Positions 1-7,593 of a DNA stretch of 64,000 nt are shown here, in pieces. Every line of letters starts with the position of its first letter. Within the stretch, counting starts at the first letter, position 1. Source of the DNA: Pseudomonas sp. BCA17 (GTDB lineage: Bacteria; Pseudomonadota; Gammaproteobacteria; Pseudomonadales; Pseudomonadaceae); the NCBI RefSeq assembly GCF_004519405.1, contig NZ_SGWI01000001.1:1116001-1180000 (forward strand), given 5' to 3'. Below the pieces are notes generated by a model. The model did no database searches, was not told the origin of the DNA, and saw only the letters and a list, made by a program, of their open reading frames with translations. The position numbers and the translations under genes were made by a program.

Positions 1-126
1 GCAGCGGATGAGCGGGCGGATTTGCTGAGCGATCTTCTCTTAAGAACACTCGCCTACTACACGGAGTCTTGCTTCCCTGAGGATTTGCTCTTGGAGGTCA
101 AATCCGCGCTCAAGGTGATCCCATGA
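1..126 (+). CDS. 3' end of an unidentified prophage gene
   Basis: An open frame runs from the first base to TGA at 124-126 and gives the last 41 residues of a protein whose start lies outside the window. The tail is acidic and leucine-rich (TESCFPEDLLLEVKSALKVI) with no recognisable motif. It points the same way as the prophage genes that follow, and its stop codon overlaps the ATG of the next tiny frame as ATGA, which suggests coupled translation. I do not recognise the family. Confidence 0.45.
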   Translation, partial: AADERADLLSDLLLRTLAYYTESCFPEDLLLEVKSALKVIP

Positions 127-182
127 AATACCAACTCCCCGCCTACTGCTGGTGCCTGCTGGCACTGGCACAACTGATTTGA
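123..182 (+). CDS. possible 19-residue hydrophobic peptide
   Basis: A very short frame, MKYQLPAYCWCLLALAQLI, begins inside the previous stop codon (ATGA overlap) and would form one short membrane segment. No good ribosome binding site precedes it, so expression would rely on coupling to the upstream gene. A second frame of the same design (18 residues, ATGA-coupled on both sides) sits at 2235-2291 in the same prophage segment, which is the main reason to list it. It could equally be chance. Confidence 0.25.
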   Translation: MKYQLPAYCWCLLALAQLI

Positions 183-193
183 TGAGGTGATTT

Positions 194-430
194 ATGAGTG
201 GAATGAATGTAAGCGGAAACATCATGGTACAGGAGGCGCAGCACGCCGGTTTTGAGGCGCATGTTTACCCCTCTCGTGTTGCCGCTGCGATTCAGCTTCT
301 GCGCGTTGAGATCCGGCGCTCTCAAAATGAGATAGCGAAAATCGGTGAGATTGAGTCGCTTGTGGCTCAGCTTATCGCAGACGAACGCACAGAATTGGAG
401 TGCGGCAATGACCACCAACCAAACGATTGA
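194..430 (+). CDS. hypothetical prophage protein, 78 aa
   Basis: This small soluble protein has an amphipathic, probably helical middle (residues about 25-65, rich in Arg, Glu and Ile/Leu) and a polar C-terminus. GAGGTG precedes the ATG at 194. Its end overlaps the start of the next gene (ATG at 408) by 23 bases, as is common in densely packed phage operons. I do not recognise a family; position and size are those of accessory early phage genes. Confidence 0.55.
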   Translation: MSGMNVSGNIMVQEAQHAGFEAHVYPSRVAAAIQLLRVEIRRSQNEIAKIGEIESLVAQLIADERTELECGNDHQPND

Positions 431-1037
431 CGGCGTGCTGGTATCGCGTGAGCTGTTGCGCAGGGTTTCCAACCCTTACGCACCCAAAGGCCAGGAGCTG
501 GCCCGTGCAGAGCTGCGCGCCCTGCTGGATGCGCCTGCCTCGGCGAGTGATGGGGTCAACTGGAAGGCCGTAGCGAACGAGCAAATGGGGATTATACAAG
601 CGCTCAAGTCCGACAACGCTAAGCTCGCTGACGACCGTACAAGGCTTTCGGCTGAGCTTGAAACTCTGCGCCCAGCGTACAAGAGCGTTCTTGCGCAACT
701 GGATGCCGCCCAGCCCCAGGGCGAGCATACCGCAGTGGGGTTCCTGGAAAGGATGCTGAAAGGCTCGGGGGATGATCGTCTGGAGGCATGGCAGGGAGAA
801 ATGGCCATGCTGCTGGAACACATCGCCGAGCAGCCCGCGCCGGTAGCGGTTCAATCGCTGGAAATTGTTGGGCGCCAGTGCTTTCCATCGGAGGCCATGA
901 AAGCCGTTCAGGGTTATCGCAAAGAGCCATGGGTAGATGGCGATGCTGGTCAGGTGCCATCGATACCAGGGTTCTACCGCGTCGAGCCGCTTGTACGCCT
1001 TTCCGATGTGTTACGCCTGGTCGCGATATCCCGATAG
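408..1037 (+). CDS. hypothetical prophage protein with central coiled coil, 209 aa
   Basis: The start is set at ATG 408 (MTTNQTIDGVLVS) because TTGGAG lies just upstream; the frame stays open to 345, but those extra residues look non-coding. Residues about 55-105 form a likely coiled coil (repeated Leu/Ala with Lys, Asp and Glu, for example SDNAKLADDRTRLSAELETL). The opening IDGVLVSRELLRRV resembles short proteins common in Pseudomonas prophages that have no known function. The end converges with the minus-strand gene that stops at 1049, with only 11 bases between them. Confidence 0.6.
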   Translation: MTTNQTIDGVLVSRELLRRVSNPYAPKGQELARAELRALLDAPASASDGVNWKAVANEQMGIIQALKSDNAKLADDRTRLSAELETLRPAYKSVLAQLDAAQPQGEHTAVGFLERMLKGSGDDRLEAWQGEMAMLLEHIAEQPAPVAVQSLEIVGRQCFPSEAMKAVQGYRKEPWVDGDAGQVPSIPGFYRVEPLVRLSDVLRLVAISR

Positions 1038-1048
1038 GAGCGCTTTTT

Positions 1049-1372
1049 CTAAGTATTTGAGTTCGGCGGTGAGCCGGACCTAGGTAGTCGCTCAAGTTTA
1101 CGAGCGGTAGCAGGCGGGGCCTTTATACGTGCTCTATCCAAACCCCTGGCCAGAGCGCTTGTCATCGTCTCACCAGGCAAAGTTTCAGGCGTTTCCTCAA
1201 AGAGCATTTTCCCACGCGCCCCGTAAACCCCGATGAACATTTCCGTTCTGCCGAGAAGCGACATGCGGACTTGTACATTTAAAAGCGTGCCATTCGGCTG
1301 ACGCTCGTCTACTGATCGAGTGTGAAGCGAAGGATCAGCCCAATCCCAGAACACCTTGCCCCTGTTTCTCAT
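1049..1372 (-). CDS. hypothetical prophage protein, 107 aa
   Basis: This is the only gene on the minus strand of the prophage segment. AGGG precedes its ATG at a good distance. The protein is basic, with a beta-rich middle (NVQVRMSLLGRTEMFIGVYG) and an Arg/Pro-rich disordered tail. Opposite orientation inside an otherwise collinear block often marks a lysogenic accessory gene, but nothing here identifies its function. Confidence 0.45.
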   Translation of the reverse strand: MRNRGKVFWDWADPSLHTRSVDERQPNGTLLNVQVRMSLLGRTEMFIGVYGARGKMLFEETPETLPGETMTSALARGLDRARIKAPPATARKLERLPRSGSPPNSNT

Positions 1373-1497
1373 CTGCGTCGCCCTGAAATTTAGGCGGCGA
1401 TTATGCGACTTGTTATAAGCGGGGCAAAAGCCTGCGCAACAAAAATTTCTCTCATCTCCCCTTCAAAGTCAGCCGCTATAGCGGCAAGGACGAAGTC

Positions 1498-2238
1498 ATG
1501 CCAAAACATCAGCCAGAACTGGCCCGCATCTACAACGTGTTCGGCCTCAGCTCAAACCATGAGCTGTCGACCCTGCTGGTCAATATCGAAAACACGAAGC
1601 GCTTCTCCGATCTGTTGCACGCAGTTGAGCGCGAGTTTTTCATGGTGCCCGGCGAGCCATCTGATGAGCCCGAAGACACAGGGCATCCGGTAGATGACGA
1701 CTGCCTGGTAAATAGCTGGGGGTCGACACAGGCTGAGTACCTCAAGCAATTCAAGGCAGCATTACCGATAGCTGCCGCGAACTCGATACCCGCCTATGAG
1801 GCGCTCGTGACCGGTGAAAAGTGGTCGCTGGACGGCGAAAACGGCTCCTGGGATTACGACAGCCTCGACGAACTGCTTGAGGACAACTACGGCCACGACA
1901 GCGATGGCGATGGGCATCCGGCCAGCTACCGGCCTGGCCTATATGAAGGCGGTACGGTCTATCGCGGGGTTGTCTGCAAGGACGACCCCGCGTGCTTCCT
2001 GCCAGATGCCGACGATGTGACCGAGCGAATGTTCGAAAACGCTTGCGATAGCGACGCTGGCGAATGGGTTGATGCCTATCCAGACCTAAGCAAGGTTGCA
2101 AAGGCAGAACTGCAGATCGCCCTCGCGCCGCTAAAGGCCTGGGCTCGTAAGCATTGCCAGCCAGAGTTCTTCACGATCAAGGACATAACGCCACACATCG
2201 TCACCACTGAAGACGTGAGCCGGAGCAGGAAGTCATGA
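1498..2238 (+). CDS. hypothetical acidic prophage protein, 246 aa
   Basis: The ATG at 1498 is preceded by AAGGACGAAGTC. The protein is strongly acidic, with Asp/Glu-rich stretches around residues 50-65 and 110-140 (NYGHDSDGDGHPA) that could bind cations or mimic nucleic acid. This is inference from composition only. The stop overlaps the ATG of a tiny downstream frame (ATGA), which in turn overlaps the NinX-like gene, so the three appear translationally linked. I do not recognise a family. Confidence 0.55.
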   Translation: MPKHQPELARIYNVFGLSSNHELSTLLVNIENTKRFSDLLHAVEREFFMVPGEPSDEPEDTGHPVDDDCLVNSWGSTQAEYLKQFKAALPIAAANSIPAYEALVTGEKWSLDGENGSWDYDSLDELLEDNYGHDSDGDGHPASYRPGLYEGGTVYRGVVCKDDPACFLPDADDVTERMFENACDSDAGEWVDAYPDLSKVAKAELQIALAPLKAWARKHCQPEFFTIKDITPHIVTTEDVSRSRKS

Positions 2239-2291
2239 TCGCCACCCTCTGGTTCGCCTACGTCTTCATTTACAAGGGGCCGAGGCCATGA
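2235..2291 (+). CDS. possible 18-residue membrane peptide coupled to both neighbours
   Basis: The frame MIATLWFAYVFIYKGPRP begins in the stop codon of the upstream gene and ends in the start codon of the next, with ATGA overlaps at both ends. It would be one hydrophobic segment followed by a short basic tail. The precise double coupling is unusual for a chance frame. It may only serve to carry ribosomes from one gene to the next rather than make a functional peptide. Confidence 0.35.
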   Translation: MIATLWFAYVFIYKGPRP

Positions 2292-2728
2292 ATACGACCG
2301 CAGTGAAAACGCAAGATCTTACCGGCACGGCTCTGGATTGGGCTATGGCGATGGCTGTGCATGACAAGGTGTATTGCTACCCAGACGGCGGCCTGTGCCC
2401 ACCCGAAGGCACCGTCTCTCTGAATGAGGACGACAACAGCCTGTGGACGAACATCGGGGGATTTCACCATGGCGACCGGTGGTCACCGTCAACCGACTGG
2501 AATCAGACGGGACCTTTGATCGAGAAATACCAAATCGCCCTGATCCCTGAAGCACATGACGGCCTGGAAGGGACGGTGATGTCCGAGCGCTGGTATGCGG
2601 ACATTTACTATAACGGTGGCCAGCAGTACACGACCGAGCATTGCGAAACCCCGTTGACCGCCGCATGCCGCGCCATCGTCGGCGCCAACCTGGGCGACAC
2701 CGTCAGCATCCCCACCGAGCTCATCTAA
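2288..2728 (+). CDS. NinX-like phage protein (DUF2591 family), 146 aa
   Basis: The N-terminus (VKTQDLTGTALDWAMAMA) followed by a segment with NIGGFHHGDRWSPSTDWNQTGPLIEKY matches the DUF2591/NinX pattern: substrate-like Trp-Asp-Pro motifs, then an Ala-rich C-terminal helix with AACRAIVGANLGD. NinX comes from the nin region of lambdoid phages; its molecular role is unknown. Its presence supports a lambdoid-type lysogenic region. The ATG overlaps the stop of the tiny upstream frame. Confidence 0.7.
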   Translation: MNTTAVKTQDLTGTALDWAMAMAVHDKVYCYPDGGLCPPEGTVSLNEDDNSLWTNIGGFHHGDRWSPSTDWNQTGPLIEKYQIALIPEAHDGLEGTVMSERWYADIYYNGGQQYTTEHCETPLTAACRAIVGANLGDTVSIPTELI

Positions 2729-2779
2729 CCCCAATCCCCCTACATGCCTGCCGGTGAGCGGCGGGCGAGGTATTCCTGC

Positions 2780-3052
2780 ATGACTGAAAACCAATTTCCC
2801 TATGAGGCCTGGGTGCTGACCGCCGGCTTTGCGCCAAAGAAAGTCGAGATCGTTGGAATCTTCAGCTCGGACGGCTGGATGCGAGCCCAGAGTCGGAAGA
2901 CCTACCACCAGGTGGATCTGTTCACCTCCAAGGAAAGAGCCATCGAGGCCGGTTGTCGCCGGCTGGATGAACAGTGGAGTGCGCTTCAGAAGAGAGCGGA
3001 CGCCATCGTCAAGAAGAAGGCGATGCTCGCGAAGCACTCAGCCAAACCCTAA
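2780..3052 (+). CDS. hypothetical basic prophage protein, 90 aa
   Basis: I chose ATG 2780 (MTENQFPYEAWVL) over the in-frame ATG at 2744 because GGGCGAGG stands in front of it and the extra residues are Arg-rich and uncharacteristic. The protein has a mixed N-terminal domain with aromatic residues and a Lys-rich C-terminal helix (residues about 60-90). Family unknown. It stands between the NinX-like gene and a small membrane protein, in the group leading to the integrase. Confidence 0.5.
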   Translation: MTENQFPYEAWVLTAGFAPKKVEIVGIFSSDGWMRAQSRKTYHQVDLFTSKERAIEAGCRRLDEQWSALQKRADAIVKKKAMLAKHSAKP

Positions 3053-3088
3053 CCCACCTTCTGCCGCCCAGCGCGGCAAGGACACCCC

Positions 3089-3307
3089 ATGTTCGCTATG
3101 AAACTCACCCTGATACTGCTGGGCGCTTTGCTGTACCTGTTCGGTACCGGCTGCTGGTTCTTCTGGACCGGCCCCTACCTGCTCGGGACCGGCACCACTG
3201 AAGCATTGCTTTACGCCTTTGGCGGGACCTGCACCTGGCTACTGACCACCTTTGGTGTTGCCGTACAAATTATCAAAGCAGCGCGGCCCACGGCTGGCGG
3301 GAGGTAG
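3089..3307 (+). CDS. small two-pass inner-membrane protein of the prophage, 72 aa
   Basis: Two hydrophobic segments (residues about 5-25 and 38-62) are joined by a short Gly/Thr loop and followed by a basic C-terminal tail, a classic small inner-membrane protein. AAGGAC lies ahead of the ATG. It ends two bases before the excisionase start, so it is part of the same transcript. Superinfection exclusion or lysogeny-related roles are possible for such proteins, but the sequence shows no specific motif. Confidence 0.5.
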   Translation: MFAMKLTLILLGALLYLFGTGCWFFWTGPYLLGTGTTEALLYAFGGTCTWLLTTFGVAVQIIKAARPTAGGR

Positions 3308-3309
3308 CT

Positions 3310-3654
3310 ATGGCAGAAGCCAATGAAAAATCAGAAGCATTTCAGCTCGATAAAGTGCCGGAAGTTCGCATGGCCGAAATCATCGGCACCACCAAGCGGG
3401 CGCTGGAAGGCAAGCGCGACCGAGGCGTAATACCTGAGGGCGTCTGGAACAAGATAGATGGGCGAATTTTTTATAGCTTGAGGAGATATGAAGCATGGCT
3501 AGAAAGCCAATGGGCCTGCCCACAGGAGTTGAATTCGTTGGTCAGTCCGTTCGCATTCGGTTCACTTGGAGAGGCGAGCGGCGCTGCGAAACTCTCGCAT
3601 ACCCACAAACCCCAAAAGGGATTAAAGCGGCAGCCGATCTACGCGATCAAGTAA
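3310..3654 (+). CDS. excisionase-family protein
   Basis: Residues 12-68 (LDKVPEVRMAEIIGTTKRAL, then KRDRGVIPEGVWNKIDGRIFY) form the winged-helix DNA-binding domain of phage excisionases, which bend attachment-site DNA and direct the integrase toward excision. The gene lies directly ahead of the integrase, the usual place. Its last 53 codons overlap the first 53 codons of the integrase in another frame, so 160 bases would encode two proteins. The tail beyond residue 68 is Ser/Lys-rich and probably less constrained than the DNA-binding part. Confidence 0.75.
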   Translation: MAEANEKSEAFQLDKVPEVRMAEIIGTTKRALEGKRDRGVIPEGVWNKIDGRIFYSLRRYEAWLESQWACPQELNSLVSPFAFGSLGEASGAAKLSHTHKPQKGLKRQPIYAIK

Positions 3655-4691
3655 TAAGCCTGGCCAAGCATGGGGTTCTGAATGATCAGCGTTACGCCGA
3701 GATGTTCCCGAACTCCAGTTACACGCCTGTTTCACTGGTGATGACGTTCGGTGAGTATGCACAGGCTTGGATCAACAGCTTGGAGATCGTGCCAGGCACC
3801 CGCAGAAACTATCGCTCAACGATCAACACTTACTGGATGCCTTGGCTTGGCCAGCTCCCAATCACTTCAATCACTACGATGGTGCTGCGCAGAGTAATCA
3901 GCGAAACGGCCTGGGAAACGCAGTCGGTTAAGCGCGAGTCGATAGCACGGGTCACATCGCTGTTGAAAGCAGCCATGCAAGATGAGCTGATTGAACGTAA
4001 TCCTGCTGCACCGATCAAGCTACCCAAGAAGACAAAAAAACAGGTTGATCCTTTTTCCGGAGATGAAGCGGCCGCAATCATTGAATGGATGTACGCAAAT
4101 TTTAAAAAGCCTGGTGTACGGATATTTGCTGCTTACTTTGAATTTGCTTTCTTCAGTGGGATGAGGACAGGAGAGATAGCGGCATTGCGCTGGGATGAGA
4201 TCGACATGGATGCGCGAACAGCACACGTTTGCCGGATCGTTGTAGATGGGGAAGTAGAGGAGCGCACCAAAACTAAGTACGCGCGGACAGTGATGCTCAA
4301 TAGCCGAGCGCTGAATGCCTTGCGGCAGGCCAGGCAGATCGCGGATGATCGCTTGCTACAGAGACGTAGGATTAAAACGGCATCGCCGTTTGTGTTTCCA
4401 CCATCGGGTGGCTCTGAATTCATCTGCCGACCGTCTCAGACCGGCGACCAATTCAGCAAGGCATTGACGGCGCTTGATCTGCGGCATCGGCCGCAGTACA
4501 ACTGCAGACACACGTATGCCACCATGTGCATTATGGCGGGCGTAAATCCTGCATTTATCGCCGACCAGCTTGGACACAGCATCCAAGTGTTGCTGACGAC
4601 TTATGCAAAATGGATGTCGTCTACCACTGACTGGTCAGAAGTTGGAAAGCTCGAAAAATCAATGATTGGTACAAAATCGGTACAAGCGTAA
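3495..4691 (+). CDS. int: prophage tyrosine integrase, 398 aa
   Basis: The site-specific recombinase has an N-terminal arm-binding part (about 1-75), a core-binding SAM-like domain (about 84-165) and the catalytic domain (about 185-380). Catalytic residues visible are Arg224 (SGMRTGEI), a Lys in the TKTKYART turn (259 or 261), Arg338 in NCRHTYAT, His361 (LGHS) and the nucleophile Tyr370 (TTYAKW). The usual first His of the HxxR box reads Tyr/Asn here. The start at 3495 is supported by AGGAGA nine bases upstream, although it lies inside the excisionase gene. The enzyme marks the prophage edge; the attachment site should lie in the following 130 bases or at the far end outside the window. Confidence 0.9.
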   Translation: MARKPMGLPTGVEFVGQSVRIRFTWRGERRCETLAYPQTPKGIKAAADLRDQVISLAKHGVLNDQRYAEMFPNSSYTPVSLVMTFGEYAQAWINSLEIVPGTRRNYRSTINTYWMPWLGQLPITSITTMVLRRVISETAWETQSVKRESIARVTSLLKAAMQDELIERNPAAPIKLPKKTKKQVDPFSGDEAAAIIEWMYANFKKPGVRIFAAYFEFAFFSGMRTGEIAALRWDEIDMDARTAHVCRIVVDGEVEERTKTKYARTVMLNSRALNALRQARQIADDRLLQRRRIKTASPFVFPPSGGSEFICRPSQTGDQFSKALTALDLRHRPQYNCRHTYATMCIMAGVNPAFIADQLGHSIQVLLTTYAKWMSSTTDWSEVGKLEKSMIGTKSVQA

Positions 4692-4707
4692 CCAATCATC
4701 GGCTTAC

Positions 4708-4725
4708 AGCCTTTATTTAAAGGCT
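4708..4725 (+). terminator. hairpin after the integrase
   Basis: AGCCTTTA and TAAAGGCT form an 8-bp stem with a two-base loop, 17 bases after the integrase stop. The T-rich stretch after it is weak (CTCTATCACTTT), so it is only a candidate terminator. The 133 bases between integrase and pbpG contain no tRNA gene that I can see, so the attachment core cannot be named from this side alone. Confidence 0.4.
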
Positions 4726-4824
4726 CTCTATCACTTTCTGATCCATACTCCTAAAATGTAACGGCATTTGTCATAAAACCCGTTTCCAAACGGTATTTCC
4801 TTACTTTTTAGCGAGTTCACCCGC

Positions 4825-5748
4825 GTGAAAATTCGTCTCTCTATTGTCAGCCTATTTTTTGCATTTACAGGCACCTTCGCACACGCAGCCGAAACCACCC
4901 TGGCTCCGCGTGATACGTCCAAGCTTCAGATCGCTTCTGGCAGCGCCATGCTTGTCGACCTGCAGACCAATAAAGTCATTTATTCCAGCAATCCCGACGT
5001 GGTGGTACCTATCGCCTCGGTGAGCAAATTGATGACCGGCCTGGTGGTGCTGGAAGCCAAGCAGAACATGGATGAATACATCGATATCAACATCAAGGAC
5101 ACGCCGGAGATGAAAGGCGTGTTTTCCCGGGTGAAAATCGGCAGCGAAATGCCACGCAAAGAGATGCTGCTGATCGCCCTGATGTCCTCGGAAAACCGCG
5201 CCGCCGCCAGCCTGGCTCACCACTACCCGGGCGGCTATCCGGCCTTTATCGCGGCGATGAACGCCAAGGCCAAGGCGCTGGGCATGACCAGCACCCACTA
5301 CGTCGAACCCACCGGCCTGTCGATTCACAACGTATCCACGGCCCGTGACCTGAGCAAGCTGCTGGCCTATGCGCGCAAATTTCCGATGCTCAGCCAGCTC
5401 AGTACCACCAAAGAAAAGACAGTGTCATTCCGCAAACCCAACTACACCCTGGGCTTCTCCAACACCGACCACCTGATCAACCGCGCCAACTGGGATATCA
5501 AGCTGACCAAGACCGGTTTCACCAACCAGGCCGGCCATTGCCTGGTACTGGTGACTAGCATGGGTAACCGCCCGGTCTCATTGGTGATCCTGGACGCCTT
5601 CGGCAAATTCACGCACTTCGCCGACGCCGGTCGTATTCGCAATTGGGTCGAGACCGGCAAGAGTGGTTCGGTGCCGGACGTCGCGTTGCGCTACAAGGCC
5701 GACAAGAATCTGAAAAACCGTCCGAATGCCGCAGAAGTGCGTCGCTAA
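4825..5748 (+). CDS. pbpG: D-alanyl-D-alanine endopeptidase (PBP7)
   Basis: This low-molecular-weight penicillin-binding protein cleaves DD-crosslinks of peptidoglycan in the periplasm. A signal peptide covers residues 1 to about 21 (ending FAHAAE). The active-site serine motif is Ser65-Val-Ser-Lys68, the second motif is Ser122-Glu-Asn124 and the third is Lys229-Thr-Gly231. The length of 307 aa is normal for PbpG. The start codon is GTG at 4825. The gene is the first chromosomal gene beyond the prophage integrase, so integration lies in or near its upstream region and could alter its promoter. Confidence 0.92.
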   Translation: MKIRLSIVSLFFAFTGTFAHAAETTLAPRDTSKLQIASGSAMLVDLQTNKVIYSSNPDVVVPIASVSKLMTGLVVLEAKQNMDEYIDINIKDTPEMKGVFSRVKIGSEMPRKEMLLIALMSSENRAAASLAHHYPGGYPAFIAAMNAKAKALGMTSTHYVEPTGLSIHNVSTARDLSKLLAYARKFPMLSQLSTTKEKTVSFRKPNYTLGFSNTDHLINRANWDIKLTKTGFTNQAGHCLVLVTSMGNRPVSLVILDAFGKFTHFADAGRIRNWVETGKSGSVPDVALRYKADKNLKNRPNAAEVRR

Positions 5749-5761
5749 GCGGCAGATCGGC

Positions 5762-5953
5762 AAAAACGGCGCCTTGGGCTAAGGCCAGTCAGTTAAGGCT
5801 TTTTGTAGGAGCGAGCTTGCTCGCGAAAAACTCACAGGCGCCGTGTTAATTCAGGCAACACGCGTTATCGTTGACGGTTTTCGCGAGCAAGCTCGCTCCT
5901 ACAGACCACACTTTCGCTTAACTGACTGGCATTACGCCTGGGGCGCCGTTTTT
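5762..5953. repeat. REPIN nested inside a longer inverted repeat
   Basis: The core 5805-5904 is a REP doublet: GTAGGAGCGAGCTTGCTCGC on the left and its reverse complement on the right. Outside it, 5762-5799 and 5916-5953 form a second inverted repeat sharing AAAAACGGCGCC and GCCAGTCAGTTAAG. The right end touches the stop codon of the C39-like gene (5953-5955). It sits between convergent genes and could fold into one long hairpin in either transcript, which would serve as a bidirectional terminator. Confidence 0.85.
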
Positions 5954-6615
5954 CATTTGCGTTGCGCCAACACCTTGAGCGCCTGCGCCGCCGCCTGTTC
6001 CTGCCCGGCCTGGGCCGTGGCATTGGCCGACTCACGCCAGCGTTGTGCATCCACATTGGCGGGCAGTTGGCTTGGACGCTGGGTCAACATGGCCCAGTGA
6101 CCGGCGCTTTTCCACGCGGATTCAAAGTCACTGAAGCTCATCTGCATCCGCCGCTCCATGCCGGAGCGCAGCAGCACGGTGCTCTTTTGTTGATTGAACC
6201 CCACCACCACGACATACCGGGTCCCGGACCAGAAACTCGGGTTGAGCCGCGCCATCACCGGGTAACCCGCCGCCACTTGCGCCAGCACCGCCGTCAGTTG
6301 GCTCTCCAGCGGGTACACCATCAGCCCGTACTCCCGCGCCAGCACCTGCATGTTGCGCTCGAGGTCGGCCTCACCGCCCGGCAGGTGCAGCGGCTTATCC
6401 AAAAGACCCGGTGTCATGACAATGCCTTGTTGCGACAGCATGCTGGCCAAGGCGCTGGGGCCACTCTGATAGGCCTCGCTGCGAAAGGTCGGTACGCCAT
6501 TGAGTTCGACGCGTTCCGGCAGGCCCGGCAGTTTCGAGGGGTGCCCGGAACACGCCGCGAGCCCCAGGGCACAGGCCAGCAACAAGGTGGTTTTAACGTT
6601 CGAGCGTAACCGCAA
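5953..6615 (-). CDS. C39-peptidase-like lipoprotein lacking catalytic Cys and His
   Basis: An N-terminal lipoprotein signal ends at the lipobox LAAC with Cys22, so the protein is probably anchored in the outer membrane facing the periplasm. The body has the fold signature of C39 papain-like peptidases: the first motif reads AYQSGPSALASML where active members have Gln-x-Cys-Gly-Pro, so the nucleophile position is Ser51. The second motif reads GTRYVVVVGFN, where active members have a His at the position of Arg133. The domain therefore looks like a non-catalytic binding module. C39-like lipoproteins of this sort occur in pseudomonads with no assigned role. It converges with pbpG, with only the repeat element between them. 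Confidence 0.75.
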   Translation of the reverse strand: MRLRSNVKTTLLLACALGLAACSGHPSKLPGLPERVELNGVPTFRSEAYQSGPSALASMLSQQGIVMTPGLLDKPLHLPGGEADLERNMQVLAREYGLMVYPLESQLTAVLAQVAAGYPVMARLNPSFWSGTRYVVVVGFNQQKSTVLLRSGMERRMQMSFSDFESAWKSAGHWAMLTQRPSQLPANVDAQRWRESANATAQAGQEQAAAQALKVLAQRK

Positions 6616-6814
6616 TTTTTTACTCTCTTGATCAACTGCCGGTGAGGCCCCAGATCATAGCCCAATCGCGTTCAGGTAGGAGAGCGGCGGCATTGATATA
6701 GCAAACAAGTTGGACGGACTCGACCATTGGTCAATAGCAGGCAACCGCCGGCTAGCTAGACTGTCCATTGAGAAGACTGTGTGTGTGCCCCGAGCGGGGC
6801 GAAAGGAGGCCAAA

Positions 6815-6967
6815 ATGAGCCTTGCAACTACGATTTTCCTGTTGATCTGCGGTTGGCTGGCCGTAGCCGGCGCCATGCTGTGGGGCGTGATGCGCGTGAC
6901 ACGTCGCCATCATCACCCCCACGTCAAGCCCGCCAAGCCACCTGAAGCGGCGGCACGGCACGCTTAG
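6815..6967 (+). CDS. small single-pass membrane protein, 50 aa
   Basis: ATG 6815 is preceded by AAAGGAGG, a near-perfect ribosome binding site; the longer frame from 6710 lacks one. Residues 3-25 form a transmembrane helix and the cytoplasmic tail is rich in His, Lys and Pro (RRHHHPHVKPAKPPEAA). The His cluster might bind a metal, but this is conjecture. Its end overlaps the end of the convergent lipoprotein gene by four bases. Family unknown. Confidence 0.6.
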   Translation: MSLATTIFLLICGWLAVAGAMLWGVMRVTRRHHHPHVKPAKPPEAAARHA

Positions 6968-7374
6968 CCAGGCATGCAATTGAAGTCCTGGGTCGCGGCA
7001 ACTTCCTTGCCATGACCATCCTTGAGCACCGCGCGCACGGTAGTGCCCAGGCTCGACTCGACCAGGGTGTAATGCTCACCCGCCTTGAAGTGTTTGTACT
7101 CGACACGTCCCTGACAGTCCTGCTGGTTGTCGTCGCCCGCCTCCTCTTCAAATAAGGTCACATCCAGGCGATGGTCGCCCGGGGTCACTTCAAAAAAACG
7201 CCCGTCATCCACGCGCTTGCCGTCGACGCGTTCGGCCATCAGGTCATTCGGGGCTTCTTCCTTCAAACCAATCCACGCTTCGCTCGGGTCCGCCTTGGGG
7301 ATCGGGCCGGCACACGCCGACAGCAGCAATACAGCACCGAGGGCAGGAATCAACAACAGAGGTTTAAGTGACAT
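6964..7374 (-). CDS. conserved lipoprotein, 136 aa
   Basis: I set the start at 7374 (MSLKPLLLIPALG) because a proper lipoprotein signal follows, with lipobox LSAC. The frame open to 7479 adds an uncharacteristic leader. The mature part is acidic with several beta strands (DGRFFEVTPGDHRLDVTL, HYTLVESSLGTTVRAVL), as in small outer-membrane lipoproteins of pseudomonads. Function unknown. It lies divergent from the RND operon, with 219 bases between starts. Confidence 0.65.
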   Translation of the reverse strand: MSLKPLLLIPALGAVLLLSACAGPIPKADPSEAWIGLKEEAPNDLMAERVDGKRVDDGRFFEVTPGDHRLDVTLFEEEAGDDNQQDCQGRVEYKHFKAGEHYTLVESSLGTTVRAVLKDGHGKEVAATQDFNCMPG

Positions 7375-7593
7375 GGCAGGGCTCCAAAGAACGTGAGTAA
7401 AAAGACGAGGCGAAATGTGTCGCGTCCGATGGATGACAAGCTTGGAGAGCGGCCCTTTGTAGAACAAATGAATACACATGAAACGTTCTTCAGCGCTTAA
7501 CTAAATGTTCCTTCATTTGGCTGAAAGGTGCGTGTTAGGTGGGTCGGGCAAGACTGCCGGGGTTTGCAATCCTGCTCCCTCGGAGGTTCACGC

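Noticed and set aside
4692..4824. tRNA gene as prophage attachment site
   Set aside because: No cloverleaf-forming sequence or CCA end is visible between the integrase and pbpG; the attachment site may be elsewhere or not a tRNA.
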